Assembly: GCA_964433135.1 (NCBI GenBank)
Contig: CAYSQW010000020.1
Coordinates: 1-49,700 of the forward strand
DNA from: CAYSQW01 sp964433135
GTDB taxonomy: Bacteria > Acidobacteriota > Aminicenantia > Aminicenantales > Aminicenantaceae
DNA: 49,700 nt
Reading direction: 5' to 3'
Below the pieces are notes generated by a model. That model ran no database searches and was not told the origin of the DNA. It saw nothing but the letters and a program-made list of their open reading frames with translations. This document shows positions 9,042 through 17,723 of this stretch, in pieces. A program made the position numbers and the translations under genes. Every line of letters begins with the position of its first letter. Within the stretch, counting starts at the first letter, position 1.

Positions 9042-10256
9042 TCAGACCGCGACCAAGCCGCCGGTCAGCAGCGTTCGAACCCGTCCGTTTACATTGATAC
9101 CGTGCCGGCAGGCCGCCACGCAGGTGCCGCAGCTCCGGCAGACATCCAGTCCTTGTTCACGGGGAAGCCGGATAAGCACATCTTCGGCTTGATACCGGTT
9201 TCCATAGCCCATGGCGTACATATAGGCTCGGATGAGGGTCGGAACCTCGACGGCGTGCGGACAGGACGGCACGCAGGAACGGCAGTTCTGACAAAACAGT
9301 TTTCCCGGCAGCAGTGACGCAAGCTGCAGATCACGTGATTCGACCGGAGTCAGAACCGGATTCGCCATAACGCTCATATTGAGATCCAATTGGTCGAAAG
9401 CGGTCATCCCCGGAATCGTTGTGCCTACGTTTTCATCGTTCAGCACCCATTTGAGCGCCGCCGCATGGTTGATCTCGATCTCGCCTTTCTCCTGAAGCCG
9501 GCGTCCTCCCTGGGTTTTCATGGCAACGATCCCCACGCCTTTTCCAGCGGCATAGGCGATCGCCTTTTTGATTTCATCCCGGTGCTCCTGAGCAAAATTG
9601 TAGGCCGTCAGCACGACATCGTACACCCCTGCATCCACGGACGCCCGAATGACATTCGGCTCATCGCCATGAGTCGACACTCCGATGAAACGGGTTTTTC
9701 CCTGTTCTTTCGCCTTCACCAGCGCTTGCACGAGAGGTTCATAATTCACCATCTCCGGTTTGGAACAGCTGTGGAGATAGAGAATGTCCACATAATCGGT
9801 GCGCAGCCGCTGCAGACTGGTTTCAAGCTGACGGAACAGGTTTTCGGACGTGGCTCCCGGCTCCCGCTCATTGCCCGTTTCGATGAAAAGACCTGTCTTG
9901 CGGTCGCGGGCGAAGCGCATCTTTGTCGCCAAATGGATCTTGTCCCGATTTCCCCGGTTCTGAAGCACTTCTCCGATAACACGCTCGCTGTTCCCTCTGA
10001 GGTAGACATGGGCGGTATCAAGGTGAGTGATCCCACGGTCCAAGGCTTGATGGATGAGTTCCGCGCTGTCCGAATTCATCACACCGAAGCTGACGATCGG
10101 TATGCGCAGCCCCGTTCGACCGAGTTTTCGGGTGATGATGCGGTCTTCGGTCTTGGTTTTTTCCTTACCTCGCGTTGACAGACCTAACGGAGCCGCGATG
10201 ATTCCGGCCGCCGTTTTTTCGAGAAACTCCCTGCGGTTGATTCCTTGCTTGGACAT
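9042..10256 (-). CDS. Aldo-keto reductase with Tat-type leader and tandem 4Fe-4S tail
   Basis: The ATG at 10256 is chosen because GGGGAGG lies eight bases ahead. The 404-residue product begins with INRREFLEKTAAG, a twin-Arg-like leader. The central domain is an aldo-keto reductase barrel: DTAHVY (catalytic Asp and Tyr), ATKM (Lys) and LHSCS (His). The last 90 residues hold two Cys clusters, CQNCRSCVPSCP and CRSCGTCVAAC, which would each bind a 4Fe-4S cluster. Such fusions are common in anaerobes and suggest an electron route from ferredoxin-like centres to an NAD(P)-type or substrate site. The Tat motif with an NAD(P)H enzyme is odd; export is inferred, not shown. Confidence 0.85.
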   Translation of the reverse strand: MSKQGINRREFLEKTAAGIIAAPLGLSTRGKEKTKTEDRIITRKLGRTGLRIPIVSFGVMNSDSAELIHQALDRGITHLDTAHVYLRGNSERVIGEVLQNRGNRDKIHLATKMRFARDRKTGLFIETGNEREPGATSENLFRQLETSLQRLRTDYVDILYLHSCSKPEMVNYEPLVQALVKAKEQGKTRFIGVSTHGDEPNVIRASVDAGVYDVVLTAYNFAQEHRDEIKKAIAYAAGKGVGIVAMKTQGGRRLQEKGEIEINHAAALKWVLNDENVGTTIPGMTAFDQLDLNMSVMANPVLTPVESRDLQLASLLPGKLFCQNCRSCVPSCPHAVEVPTLIRAYMYAMGYGNRYQAEDVLIRLPREQGLDVCRSCGTCVAACRHGINVNGRVRTLLTGGLVAV

Positions 10257-10345
10257 CGGATGATCCTCCCCTTTGATGCGATTCATCATTTTGATCGACT
10301 TCCCGGCCGCCGTCCGTATAGGAAAGCGGCTGAATGTTTATTATA

Positions 10346-10374
10346 TTTATACCAGAATTCGAAGCCTTCGGCAA
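10346..10374 (-). promoter_or_regulatory. Promoter for the aldo-keto reductase gene
   Basis: On the minus strand TTGCCG (10369-10374) and TATAAA (10346-10351) are 17 bases apart, with the start codon about 90 bases downstream. Confidence 0.6.
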
Positions 10375-10436
10375 TCCGATGGAGAAGTTTCATCAACGGT
10401 TGATAACACGGCCCGTCACCAGATTCCCGCCGCCTT

Positions 10437-10465
10437 TTGACCGCCTCCGCTGCTTGTGGTAGATT
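10437..10465 (+). promoter_or_regulatory. Promoter for the TM1266-like gene
   Basis: TTGACC (10437-10442) and TAGATT (10460-10465) are 17 bases apart, about 50 bases ahead of the ATG at 10514. It is divergent from the promoter of the aldo-keto reductase gene. Confidence 0.55.
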
Positions 10466-10513
10466 GAAAGAGAGCCGGCCGGGAGAACCGATCGGCATTC
10501 ATGGGAGATGATC

Positions 10514-10780
10514 ATGAAAAAAAGCGTTTTGCTCATCCTCATCGGAAATCGGCGGGATGCCGCCGTCAAAGTTCAGAAAGTATTGACGGCATGGGGCTGC
10601 ATGATCAAAACCCGCCTCGGCATTCATGACGGCGTATTGGACGACTGCTCCGATACCGGGCTCGTCATATTGGAGCTGGTGGGCCGAGAAAATGATAAAC
10701 AGGAAATCGCCCGCAAACTGAGCTTGATCGAAGGCGTCTCTTCCCGACTCGTGCAGCTCAACCTCGAAGAAAAGGCCTGA
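10514..10780 (+). CDS. Small ACT-like protein, TM1266 (iron-only hydrogenase regulator)-like
   Basis: GGGAG lies about six bases before the ATG at 10514, so this start is preferred over the ATG at 10508 that abuts it. The 88-residue product has an alpha/beta pattern (MKKSVLLILIGNRRDAAVKV, then KTRLGIHD, then GLVILELVG and GVSSRLVQL), similar to TM1266, an ACT-like fold annotated as an iron-only hydrogenase system regulator. No hydrogenase or maturase gene is nearby, so the role here is open. It has its own promoter and ends 43 bases from the convergent citF-like gene. Confidence 0.55.
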   Translation: MKKSVLLILIGNRRDAAVKVQKVLTAWGCMIKTRLGIHDGVLDDCSDTGLVILELVGRENDKQEIARKLSLIEGVSSRLVQLNLEEKA

Positions 10781-10823
10781 AGAACGAAAGTCAGAACCGG
10801 ACGGCGGGACCGAGGGCCTCTCT

Positions 10824-12383
10824 TCAGATCACGCGCCGGATCACATCCAGCAGCGTTCCGTCCCGCCATTCGATCACATGGACCACCTCATCGGATGTTT
10901 CCGCGGGAGGCGGGATGGTCCCGAATTCCCGAGCTCGCTCCAGCGACCGGGAATGAAGCTCCTCCATGCTCACCACGTTCAGGCCGAAACGACCCGCATT
11001 CCTTAGGATCGCATCGCGACAGCGGCTCCGGCTTCGCGGATTCACCGATACATATTCCTCCGTAACGACCGCATCGACGACTTCTCCGGGGGTGGTACGC
11101 GTATATACTTTCTCAACGACCTTGGGAAAACCTTTGCCGTTCTTACCTGTTGCCAGCGGAAGGAAGATGATGGTCAGATCCGCCCCGGCCGCGACATCCT
11201 GTCCACCCCCGATACCGCCTATGATCCGACCGTTGGCGCACACGGTATTGAGATTGAACTCAAGGTCGATTTCGAGAGCTGAAAGAACGGCCGCGTCCAG
11301 CAGGTTCACCGCCGATTCCTTGTTCGCCACCGATGCATAATAACCGGTGGTGATTTCATGGTGATCGGGGTGATTGACCAGAGAATCGATCACCTTGGGA
11401 CTGGGTTCGAACAGCTGGCCGTGAAGCAGCTGACGCAGGGTCCCCTCCTCCAGCATATCCACATGCAGAGAGGTAACGCCTCCCATGGAAAAATTCGCCC
11501 GGATATTCATCTCCTTGAGCATGTTTCTGATGTTTTCCAGAATAATCAGACCGGCCCCGCTGCCGACCTGGAAAGAAAAATCCTCCTTCACGACTCCGGC
11601 GGCCTTGAGCAGGCCGGTAACGTTTTCCGCAACCCGGGCGTTGAAAGGATGGCTTTTCGCTTTGGCGACATCGAGAGTGCCGGAACCGATGCCCGAGGCC
11701 AGACCGGGTTCATCCACAGGGACGACATAATCCACCCATTCCATCGATAACGGCGCCGGCAGGATCAGGCTTTCACTGACCGTCGCGGCCAGCAGGCACA
11801 CGACTTCGGCGGCTTCGGCATCCGCCGTAAACAGCCCCACGGGACCGCAGAGGTGCTCCGGCTTCCCCTTCACTCCGTTGGCGTTCCCGAATCGATCCGC
11901 TATGGGAACGGGCCCGAAAGCAACCTTGATATCCACCTCGCCCCTCTGCAGCTTCCTGACACGGTTGCCGTGTGAGAAGCCCACCGACGCCCAGGGAAGC
12001 AGATCTCCGGCCACGATGCCGGCTCCCAGTTTGCGGTACGGATTTCCGTACAGTCCCCCGATGGTCCCCTCGCGTACGGCTTCGAACAGCCAAGGATCCA
12101 CGTGATCGAAGAATGCATTCCCGTAGATCTTGATGTTTTTTTTCCCCGATCTTTTCAGCTTTTCCACGATCAACTGCAAGCCCCTGTCTCCCGTGCGGTA
12201 ATAATGCGGGTACGAAATCGTATCCCCGTCCGATATGTGTTCCATCACGGCATCCAGGGTCACGACCTTGTCTTTTCTGTGCGGGATGCGGGGGGTGATC
12301 GGTCTTCCCCGCAGTCTTCCCTTGTAGCTTCGATCACTGAAAGCCCGGGTGAAAGGTTGGTAGGTCTTGCCGTTATAAATCAT
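10824..12383 (-). CDS. citF: Citrate lyase alpha subunit (citrate CoA-transferase), orphan
   Basis: The 519-residue product matches CitF in length and content. It has a CoA-transferase I fold with DGDTISYPHYYRTGDRGL near the start, then GFSHGNRVRKLQRGEV and VAFGPVPIADRFGNANG in the first half, and VGSGAGLIILENIR and IGGIGGGQDVAAGADLTI in the second. CitF moves the acyl-carrier-bound thioester between acetyl and citryl groups in the citrate lyase complex. The ATG at 12383 has AAGGAG six bases ahead; longer frames run into the promoter. No citE, citD, citC or citX lies in the window, so it must work with distant subunits or act as another CoA transferase. Confidence 0.85.
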   Translation of the reverse strand: MIYNGKTYQPFTRAFSDRSYKGRLRGRPITPRIPHRKDKVVTLDAVMEHISDGDTISYPHYYRTGDRGLQLIVEKLKRSGKKNIKIYGNAFFDHVDPWLFEAVREGTIGGLYGNPYRKLGAGIVAGDLLPWASVGFSHGNRVRKLQRGEVDIKVAFGPVPIADRFGNANGVKGKPEHLCGPVGLFTADAEAAEVVCLLAATVSESLILPAPLSMEWVDYVVPVDEPGLASGIGSGTLDVAKAKSHPFNARVAENVTGLLKAAGVVKEDFSFQVGSGAGLIILENIRNMLKEMNIRANFSMGGVTSLHVDMLEEGTLRQLLHGQLFEPSPKVIDSLVNHPDHHEITTGYYASVANKESAVNLLDAAVLSALEIDLEFNLNTVCANGRIIGGIGGGQDVAAGADLTIIFLPLATGKNGKGFPKVVEKVYTRTTPGEVVDAVVTEEYVSVNPRSRSRCRDAILRNAGRFGLNVVSMEELHSRSLERAREFGTIPPPAETSDEVVHVIEWRDGTLLDVIRRVI

Positions 12384-12411
12384 GGAAATCTCCTTATACG
12401 ATTGATCTTTC

Positions 12412-12440
12412 AAGGTAGGATCATCATCCCGGAATGTCAA
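12412..12440 (-). promoter_or_regulatory. Promoter for the citF-like gene
   Basis: On the minus strand TTGACA (12435-12440) is perfect and TACCTT (12412-12417) lies 17 bases on, about 30 bases ahead of the start codon at 12383. Confidence 0.6.
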
Positions 12441-12612
12441 GTCCCCGGCACAAGACCTTCACCAAGCCGGAACTTATTCCATCCTCCGATCTCAATTCTT
12501 TGATTCCTCAAAGATTCTCCTGCCGCAAACAGCGGAACGGAATTTTCAAGCCCCATGGTGATAAAAACAAGAACCCCAATCCGGCCATCTTATCATAACC
12601 CGGGATTTTCTT

Positions 12613-12642
12613 TTGTGTATTGGAAAACAAAAGTTGTATAAT
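12613..12642 (+). promoter_or_regulatory. Promoter for the M28-M19 fusion gene
   Basis: TTGTGT (12613-12618) and a perfect TATAAT (12637-12642) are 18 bases apart, 49 bases ahead of the ATG at 12691. It is divergent from the citF promoter. Confidence 0.65.
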
Positions 12643-12690
12643 ATTTGTCTTTACAATGAATGTCATCTTTTTTTCTTCAGGAGCTATCCA

Positions 12691-15312
12691 ATGCGCAAAC
12701 ATACCATAATAGGGACTGCTTTACTCCTCATCCTCTGCTTTCCCGCGTGGGCCCAGGAAAAACCGGACGGACAGAAAGCATGGGACACCGTCGACTACCT
12801 GGCTTCCAATGATTTTCAGGGGCGAAAATCCGGGACAGCGGAATATCAAAAGGCCGCCGAATTCGTCGCCAAGAAAATGGCCGAATACGGGCTCAAACCC
12901 GCGGGGGAAAACGGGTCCTATTTCCAGATGGTTGATTTCAAACGGTGGAGACATTTCGATCAACCGGTCAGGCTGGAGATCACCTCCCCGGTTCACCGGG
13001 TTTATTTTCCCGGACGCAGCCGGGATTTTCATCCCAACTCGGGGACCGGGTCCGGCACAGCCAAAGGGAAAATCGCCTTTGTCGGCTACGGGATCGTTTC
13101 CGAAGAAAACGGCTGGAACGATTATGCCGGTCTCGACGTCGGCGGCCGGATCGTCATGCTGCTGCCGGGAGCGCCCAAGCCTTTCAATGAGGAGCTTAAA
13201 AAAGAAAAATCGCTGGAGAAAAAGCTGAAAACCGCTGTCGCGAAAGGAGCCTCCGGAGTTATCGTCATGAACGTCGGCGAAGGCGTCGGAGGAAGACGGT
13301 TTCCGACGGGAGCCAGAAAGGGAGTGTGTCCCGAGGGATTCGTGGTCATGACCGCCAGCGGCGATTTTTGCGACGACGTTTTCTATACCGCGGACAGAAG
13401 CTGGAAATACCTGCTCAGCAAGACCCTGCGTGAGAAGAAGCCCTTCAACACCCTGCTTGATATCACGGTGGAGATGGAAGCGCATTACATCGAAGAAGAC
13501 CGCCAGGCGCCCAATGTCATCGGGTTCCTGCCGGGAAAAGACCGCAAGTTGAAAAATGAATACATCCTCATCGGGGGACATCTGGATCATATCGGAGTCG
13601 GAGTGGACGGATTTATCTGCAACGGGGCGGATGACAACGCCGCTTCCGTCGCCGTGCTTCTGGAGATCGCCCGCGTCCTGCAGGCCAACAAATTCAAACC
13701 CGGACGCACCGTGGTCTTCTGCGCCTGGGCCGGAGAAGAGCTGGGTTTGGTGGGTTCACGGTTCTACTGTGAGCACCCGTTATTTCCTCTTGAAAAGACA
13801 GCCCTCTATATGAACATGGACATGGTGGGGCAGGGAGACCTTGACATGTGCATCGGCGGCATGTGGGAATTTTCCGATTTCTTCTCGCTTCTCAAAGCCA
13901 ACATGCAGGATAAATTTAAAAAGCGTCTCAAATATCGATTGAGATACCGCGGCTCCGACCACAGCGCTTTTCTTCCGAAAGGGGTTACCTGCATCAGCCT
14001 GCGCTCGGGAAACGTGCTGACCCGCACGCTCGACGACGAACACCCCGAATACCACCGGCCAGGCGACATGGCGGAAACCATCGAGCCCGAGCTGCTTCAG
14101 CAGGCCGCGGAGTATCATATGGACAACATCATTTTTCTCTCTCACTGTAAAGAGAACCTGCTCGATCCTGAACACCACCTGCGGTTTCTGCATAAGGATG
14201 CCGACGTCATCGACCTTCACTGCGACACCATCGGCCGTTTTCTGCGAGGTTCCGATTTGAGCCTTGACAATCCGAAAGGGCATATCGATATCCCCAAGCT
14301 CAAACAGGGAGCGGTCGATCTCCAGGTTTTCGCCTGCTATGTCGGACCTCCGGACGATGTCCTGGTGAAAAACCAGGCGGCGAAAAAGGTTTTGCGCCAG
14401 ATCGACGGTGTTCACCGCTTGATCGCAGAGAACGAAAACGAGCTGGCACTTGTCAAATCCGCAAAGGACTTTCGCGGCCTCAGGGGAACGGGAAAAACGG
14501 GAATCCTCATCGGAATCGAGGGAGGTTATGCCATCGAAAACGAGCTGCCCCTGCTGCGGTCCTTTTATCAGCTGGGCGTGCGCCTGATGACGCTGACGCA
14601 CTGGACCCGCACCGATTGGGCGGACGCTTCAGGCGATGAGACGCCGAAATTCCAGGGGCTGACCGAACTCGGCGAGGCCGTGGTCAAGGAAATGAACAGC
14701 CTGGGAATGATCATCGACGTATCTCATGCCCATGACGAAACATTCTGGGATGTCATCCGCCTATCAAAATCTCCCATCGTCGCCTCACATTCCTGCTGCC
14801 GGGCGCTGTCGGAACATCACCGCAACCTGACGGACGAGATGTTGAAAGCCCTGGCCGAAAACGGCGGTATGGTCGGCATCAACTATCATCCTGCATTCCT
14901 CAAGGCGGAAAACGATCATAAGCTTTCACTGCTGAGCGAAGAGATCGCCGCGAAATACGGCATCCCGAGCGACCTGCGGGCTCAACGCAAAGCGGACCCG
15001 GAAAAGGTCAAGCAATTCCGCCGCGAATTCATCCCCCGTGCCAAGCAGCTGAGGAAGTCGTTGCCCGAGGTCAACGTTAAAACCCTGGTCGACCATATCG
15101 ACCATGTGGTCAAAGTCACCGGGAACGCCAACCACGTGGGACTGGGTTCCGATTTCGACGGGATCTCGAGCACTCCCGTAGGCCTCGAGAACACGGGCAA
15201 ATTGCTCAATATCACCCGGGAGCTTAAAAACCGCGGCTACAAGGAAAGCGACATCCGAAAAATCCTGGGCGGCAATTTCACACGCATCCTGCAGAAGGTT
15301 TGCCGGGACTGA
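12691..15312 (+). CDS. Secreted fusion of M28 aminopeptidase and M19 membrane dipeptidase
   Basis: The ATG at 12691 follows CAGGAG and opens with a signal peptide ending near AWAQE; the longer frame starts in the promoter. Residues about 30-490 form an M28 peptidase with a PA-like insert: GGHLDHIG (His297), CNGADDNAAS, GEELGLVGS, NMDMVGQGD and a late SDHSAF, together the full zinc set. Residues about 500-873 form an M19 (renal dipeptidase) domain: DLHCDT (His510), IGIEGGY, DVSHAHDE, VASHSCCRAL and GLGSDFDGI, again complete. One chain would thus remove N-terminal residues and split the leftover dipeptides. The fusion of two usually separate exopeptidases is notable. Confidence 0.9.
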   Translation: MRKHTIIGTALLLILCFPAWAQEKPDGQKAWDTVDYLASNDFQGRKSGTAEYQKAAEFVAKKMAEYGLKPAGENGSYFQMVDFKRWRHFDQPVRLEITSPVHRVYFPGRSRDFHPNSGTGSGTAKGKIAFVGYGIVSEENGWNDYAGLDVGGRIVMLLPGAPKPFNEELKKEKSLEKKLKTAVAKGASGVIVMNVGEGVGGRRFPTGARKGVCPEGFVVMTASGDFCDDVFYTADRSWKYLLSKTLREKKPFNTLLDITVEMEAHYIEEDRQAPNVIGFLPGKDRKLKNEYILIGGHLDHIGVGVDGFICNGADDNAASVAVLLEIARVLQANKFKPGRTVVFCAWAGEELGLVGSRFYCEHPLFPLEKTALYMNMDMVGQGDLDMCIGGMWEFSDFFSLLKANMQDKFKKRLKYRLRYRGSDHSAFLPKGVTCISLRSGNVLTRTLDDEHPEYHRPGDMAETIEPELLQQAAEYHMDNIIFLSHCKENLLDPEHHLRFLHKDADVIDLHCDTIGRFLRGSDLSLDNPKGHIDIPKLKQGAVDLQVFACYVGPPDDVLVKNQAAKKVLRQIDGVHRLIAENENELALVKSAKDFRGLRGTGKTGILIGIEGGYAIENELPLLRSFYQLGVRLMTLTHWTRTDWADASGDETPKFQGLTELGEAVVKEMNSLGMIIDVSHAHDETFWDVIRLSKSPIVASHSCCRALSEHHRNLTDEMLKALAENGGMVGINYHPAFLKAENDHKLSLLSEEIAAKYGIPSDLRAQRKADPEKVKQFRREFIPRAKQLRKSLPEVNVKTLVDHIDHVVKVTGNANHVGLGSDFDGISSTPVGLENTGKLLNITRELKNRGYKESDIRKILGGNFTRILQKVCRD

Positions 15313-15566
15313 CCGCCCTCACCCAAGGAAATACGGCCTCGATCTTACGGCCGAAAGCTCCCGGTTCATGGACTCGGGAAGATTTTGATTGCTCAGCCGG
15401 GCGGAACGTGGTAAATAAACTGCCGTGGTGAGGTCAATTCCCAATCTGTCGTTTTTTCACCGGGTGGGAGATGCGGAACACCATGATCCGTCTTTTTTCT
15501 GCGCGGCTCCCTCTTTCAGGCGACGATGGGCAGCGGGACCTCACATCCTAAAAAGGAGAAAACACC

Positions 15567-17468
15567 ATGAAAAAATCCGCGGTCTTCACCTGTGTCTCTC
15601 TGTTATTCCTGGGAACTTTGATTTCCGCCGAACCCCGGGACAGACGGCAGGCGCTGCCTCTGGACGACCTTTTGGGAATCGAATCCGTAATCAGCGGGCG
15701 TGACGCTCCCCAGTGGTCCCCGGACGGGGCCGGTCTGTTATGGTCCTCCAGCTTGTATGGGGGCGGTCTGGTTATCTCTGACCGCGACGGCGGATTTCCC
15801 GTTCGCGTGCCCCTACGCATTCCCGGTCTGAGCCAAGCCTGTTGGTCTCCCGACGGAGACTGGATCGCCGGCATCTCCTCCCAAAGCGGATCTCCCGAGA
15901 TTTGGCTCTGGTCCAGCCGCAGCGGACTCACCATGCGGCTGACGAACATGGGAGGCGATATCAAATCCTTATCTTGGTCTCCTGACGGCGGGCGGATCGC
16001 GTTTTCAGGCGATCGTTATGGGAATTACGACATCTGGACCGTGACGGTTCCGGAAGGCAGGATCCGGCGCATCACTTCGGACCGGCGGTACGAGGTCTTT
16101 CCTTCCTGGACCCCGGATTCCTCCGCCCTGCTCTATGTCCGCATGGATGAGCACTGGCTCGATCATGACGTGATCGTCGTAAATCACGAAGGCAGGAATC
16201 CGCGAACCCTTATCCGCGATACGGATTTTTTCGACTACCGCGGCGGCTCCGCTTTCGGCGCGGCAAAGGTTTCTCCCGACGGAAAGTCCGTTCTTTTTCG
16301 CTCCCACCGCAGCGGATGGATCAACTACTGGATTGTTCCTTTCGAGGGAGGTAACCCACGCCCTCTCGATCCGGAAAAAGCGGATCAAAGCCATGCCGGC
16401 TGGTCGCCCGATGGAAAACATGTCGCCCTGACCGCCAATTACGATGGAACCCATAAGCTTAAGATCGTTCCCGCGGCGGGCGGCGGCGCGCGGATTCTGA
16501 TCGATCCTAAAATCGGCGTGTGCGCCAATCCGGAGTGGTCGCCGGACGGCAAAATCATCAGCTATACTTTCGCCGACACCACCCGCCCCCAGGATCTTTA
16601 TACCGTATCCCTAGCCGATGGACGCCGACATCAACTGACCTTTTCGATGCCTTCGGGAGGATTCGAAGAGAAACTTATTCGGCCGGAAAAGTTCTCTTAT
16701 CCCAGCGCCGACGGATTGAATATATCCGCCTATCTCTACAAGCCGCAAAACATGCAGCCCGGGGATAAATTTCCCGCCATCCTCTGGCTTCACGGCGGTC
16801 CCACCGGTCAGTTCCATGACAGCTTCCAACAACATGTCCAGTTTTTCGCCCAGAGGGGATATGTGCTGATGCTGCCTAACGTTCGAGGCGGATCCGGTTA
16901 TGGAAAAGCATTCGAAAAAGCCAACAACAAGGGATGGGGCAAGCATGATCTAAAGGACGTCAAGGCGGCGGTTCGCTACCTAAAGAGCCTGGATTACGTG
17001 GACGGCGATCATCTGGGAGTCACGGGAACTTCCTACGGAGGCGATTTGACCCAAGCGGTTATCACGCATGCGCCGGGATTGTTTCAGGCCGCCATTCCCT
17101 GCTCGGGAGAGGCGGATTGGACCCGGGCCTATCATGAGAATTACCTGGGGAATGTAAAACTTTGGGATTATGAACTCGGGCCGCTTGACGAGAACCGCGA
17201 GCTGTATCGTGAGCTTTCCCCCATAACCTACGTGGCGGACGTCACCACGCCGACTTTCGTCATACACGGGGAAGGACTTTATCCGGAGTCACAGCTGTCA
17301 AAGCTTCTCGCGACCGAGCTTCAGCGATACGACAAGGTCGTCCGCTACAAAGCCTACCCCAATGAGAACTTCTACGTGCGCAGACGGGAAAACCGGCGCC
17401 AACAGCTCTTGGATATGTTGGAATTTTTCGATCAATTTCTGCTGCCCCACGCTCCTCCCCGGCCGTAG
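15567..17468 (+). CDS. Secreted S9-family peptidase paralogue B, 7-bladed propeller, altered triad
   Basis: The 633-residue protein starts at an ATG with AAGGAG eight bases ahead and has a short signal peptide ending near ISAEP. Seven SPDG-type blades cover residues about 40-360. The hydrolase domain shows LHGGPTGQ and GTSYGG (Ser489). As in paralogue A (3586-5598), the Asp motif (HGExDxxVP) reads HGEGLYPE and the His motif (YPGEGHGFRKPENR) reads YPNENFYVRRRENR, so the Asp and His have no counterpart there. The two proteins align along their full length, including the seven blades. The shared change suggests a subfamily trait rather than random decay. Confidence 0.85.
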   Translation: MKKSAVFTCVSLLFLGTLISAEPRDRRQALPLDDLLGIESVISGRDAPQWSPDGAGLLWSSSLYGGGLVISDRDGGFPVRVPLRIPGLSQACWSPDGDWIAGISSQSGSPEIWLWSSRSGLTMRLTNMGGDIKSLSWSPDGGRIAFSGDRYGNYDIWTVTVPEGRIRRITSDRRYEVFPSWTPDSSALLYVRMDEHWLDHDVIVVNHEGRNPRTLIRDTDFFDYRGGSAFGAAKVSPDGKSVLFRSHRSGWINYWIVPFEGGNPRPLDPEKADQSHAGWSPDGKHVALTANYDGTHKLKIVPAAGGGARILIDPKIGVCANPEWSPDGKIISYTFADTTRPQDLYTVSLADGRRHQLTFSMPSGGFEEKLIRPEKFSYPSADGLNISAYLYKPQNMQPGDKFPAILWLHGGPTGQFHDSFQQHVQFFAQRGYVLMLPNVRGGSGYGKAFEKANNKGWGKHDLKDVKAAVRYLKSLDYVDGDHLGVTGTSYGGDLTQAVITHAPGLFQAAIPCSGEADWTRAYHENYLGNVKLWDYELGPLDENRELYRELSPITYVADVTTPTFVIHGEGLYPESQLSKLLATELQRYDKVVRYKAYPNENFYVRRRENRRQQLLDMLEFFDQFLLPHAPPRP

Positions 17469-17554
17469 TCGTCAGATACGACCTCTTGCGAGCGACGACG
17501 AGAGAACCGGCGCCGGCCGCACACGTTGGGAGGGAAGGCCCCTCGGAACCACGC

Positions 17555-17576
17555 CGCGGTTTTTTTCGAAACCGCG
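17555..17576. repeat. 8-bp inverted repeat after the S9 paralogue B gene
   Basis: CGCGGTTT (17555-17562) pairs with AAACCGCG (17569-17576) around a 6-base loop. No T-tract follows, so a terminator is possible but not shown. The rest of 17469-17723 has no other feature I can support. Confidence 0.35.
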
Positions 17577-17723
17577 CAAGAGACCCCTCGATCCATCACG
17601 GACAGCTACATTTTATGACCGTATGATCCTCGAATCATGAATTGTGCGTATAAAATGAACTTCTCAACCGGAATTCCGTAAATATTAAAGAGAAGAAGAA
17701 CGATAGGACGAGGAGGTCGTACC

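Noticed and set aside
12721..13590. 289-residue minus-strand frame
   Set aside because: It is an antisense shadow of the M28 domain of the fusion gene and has no ribosome site.
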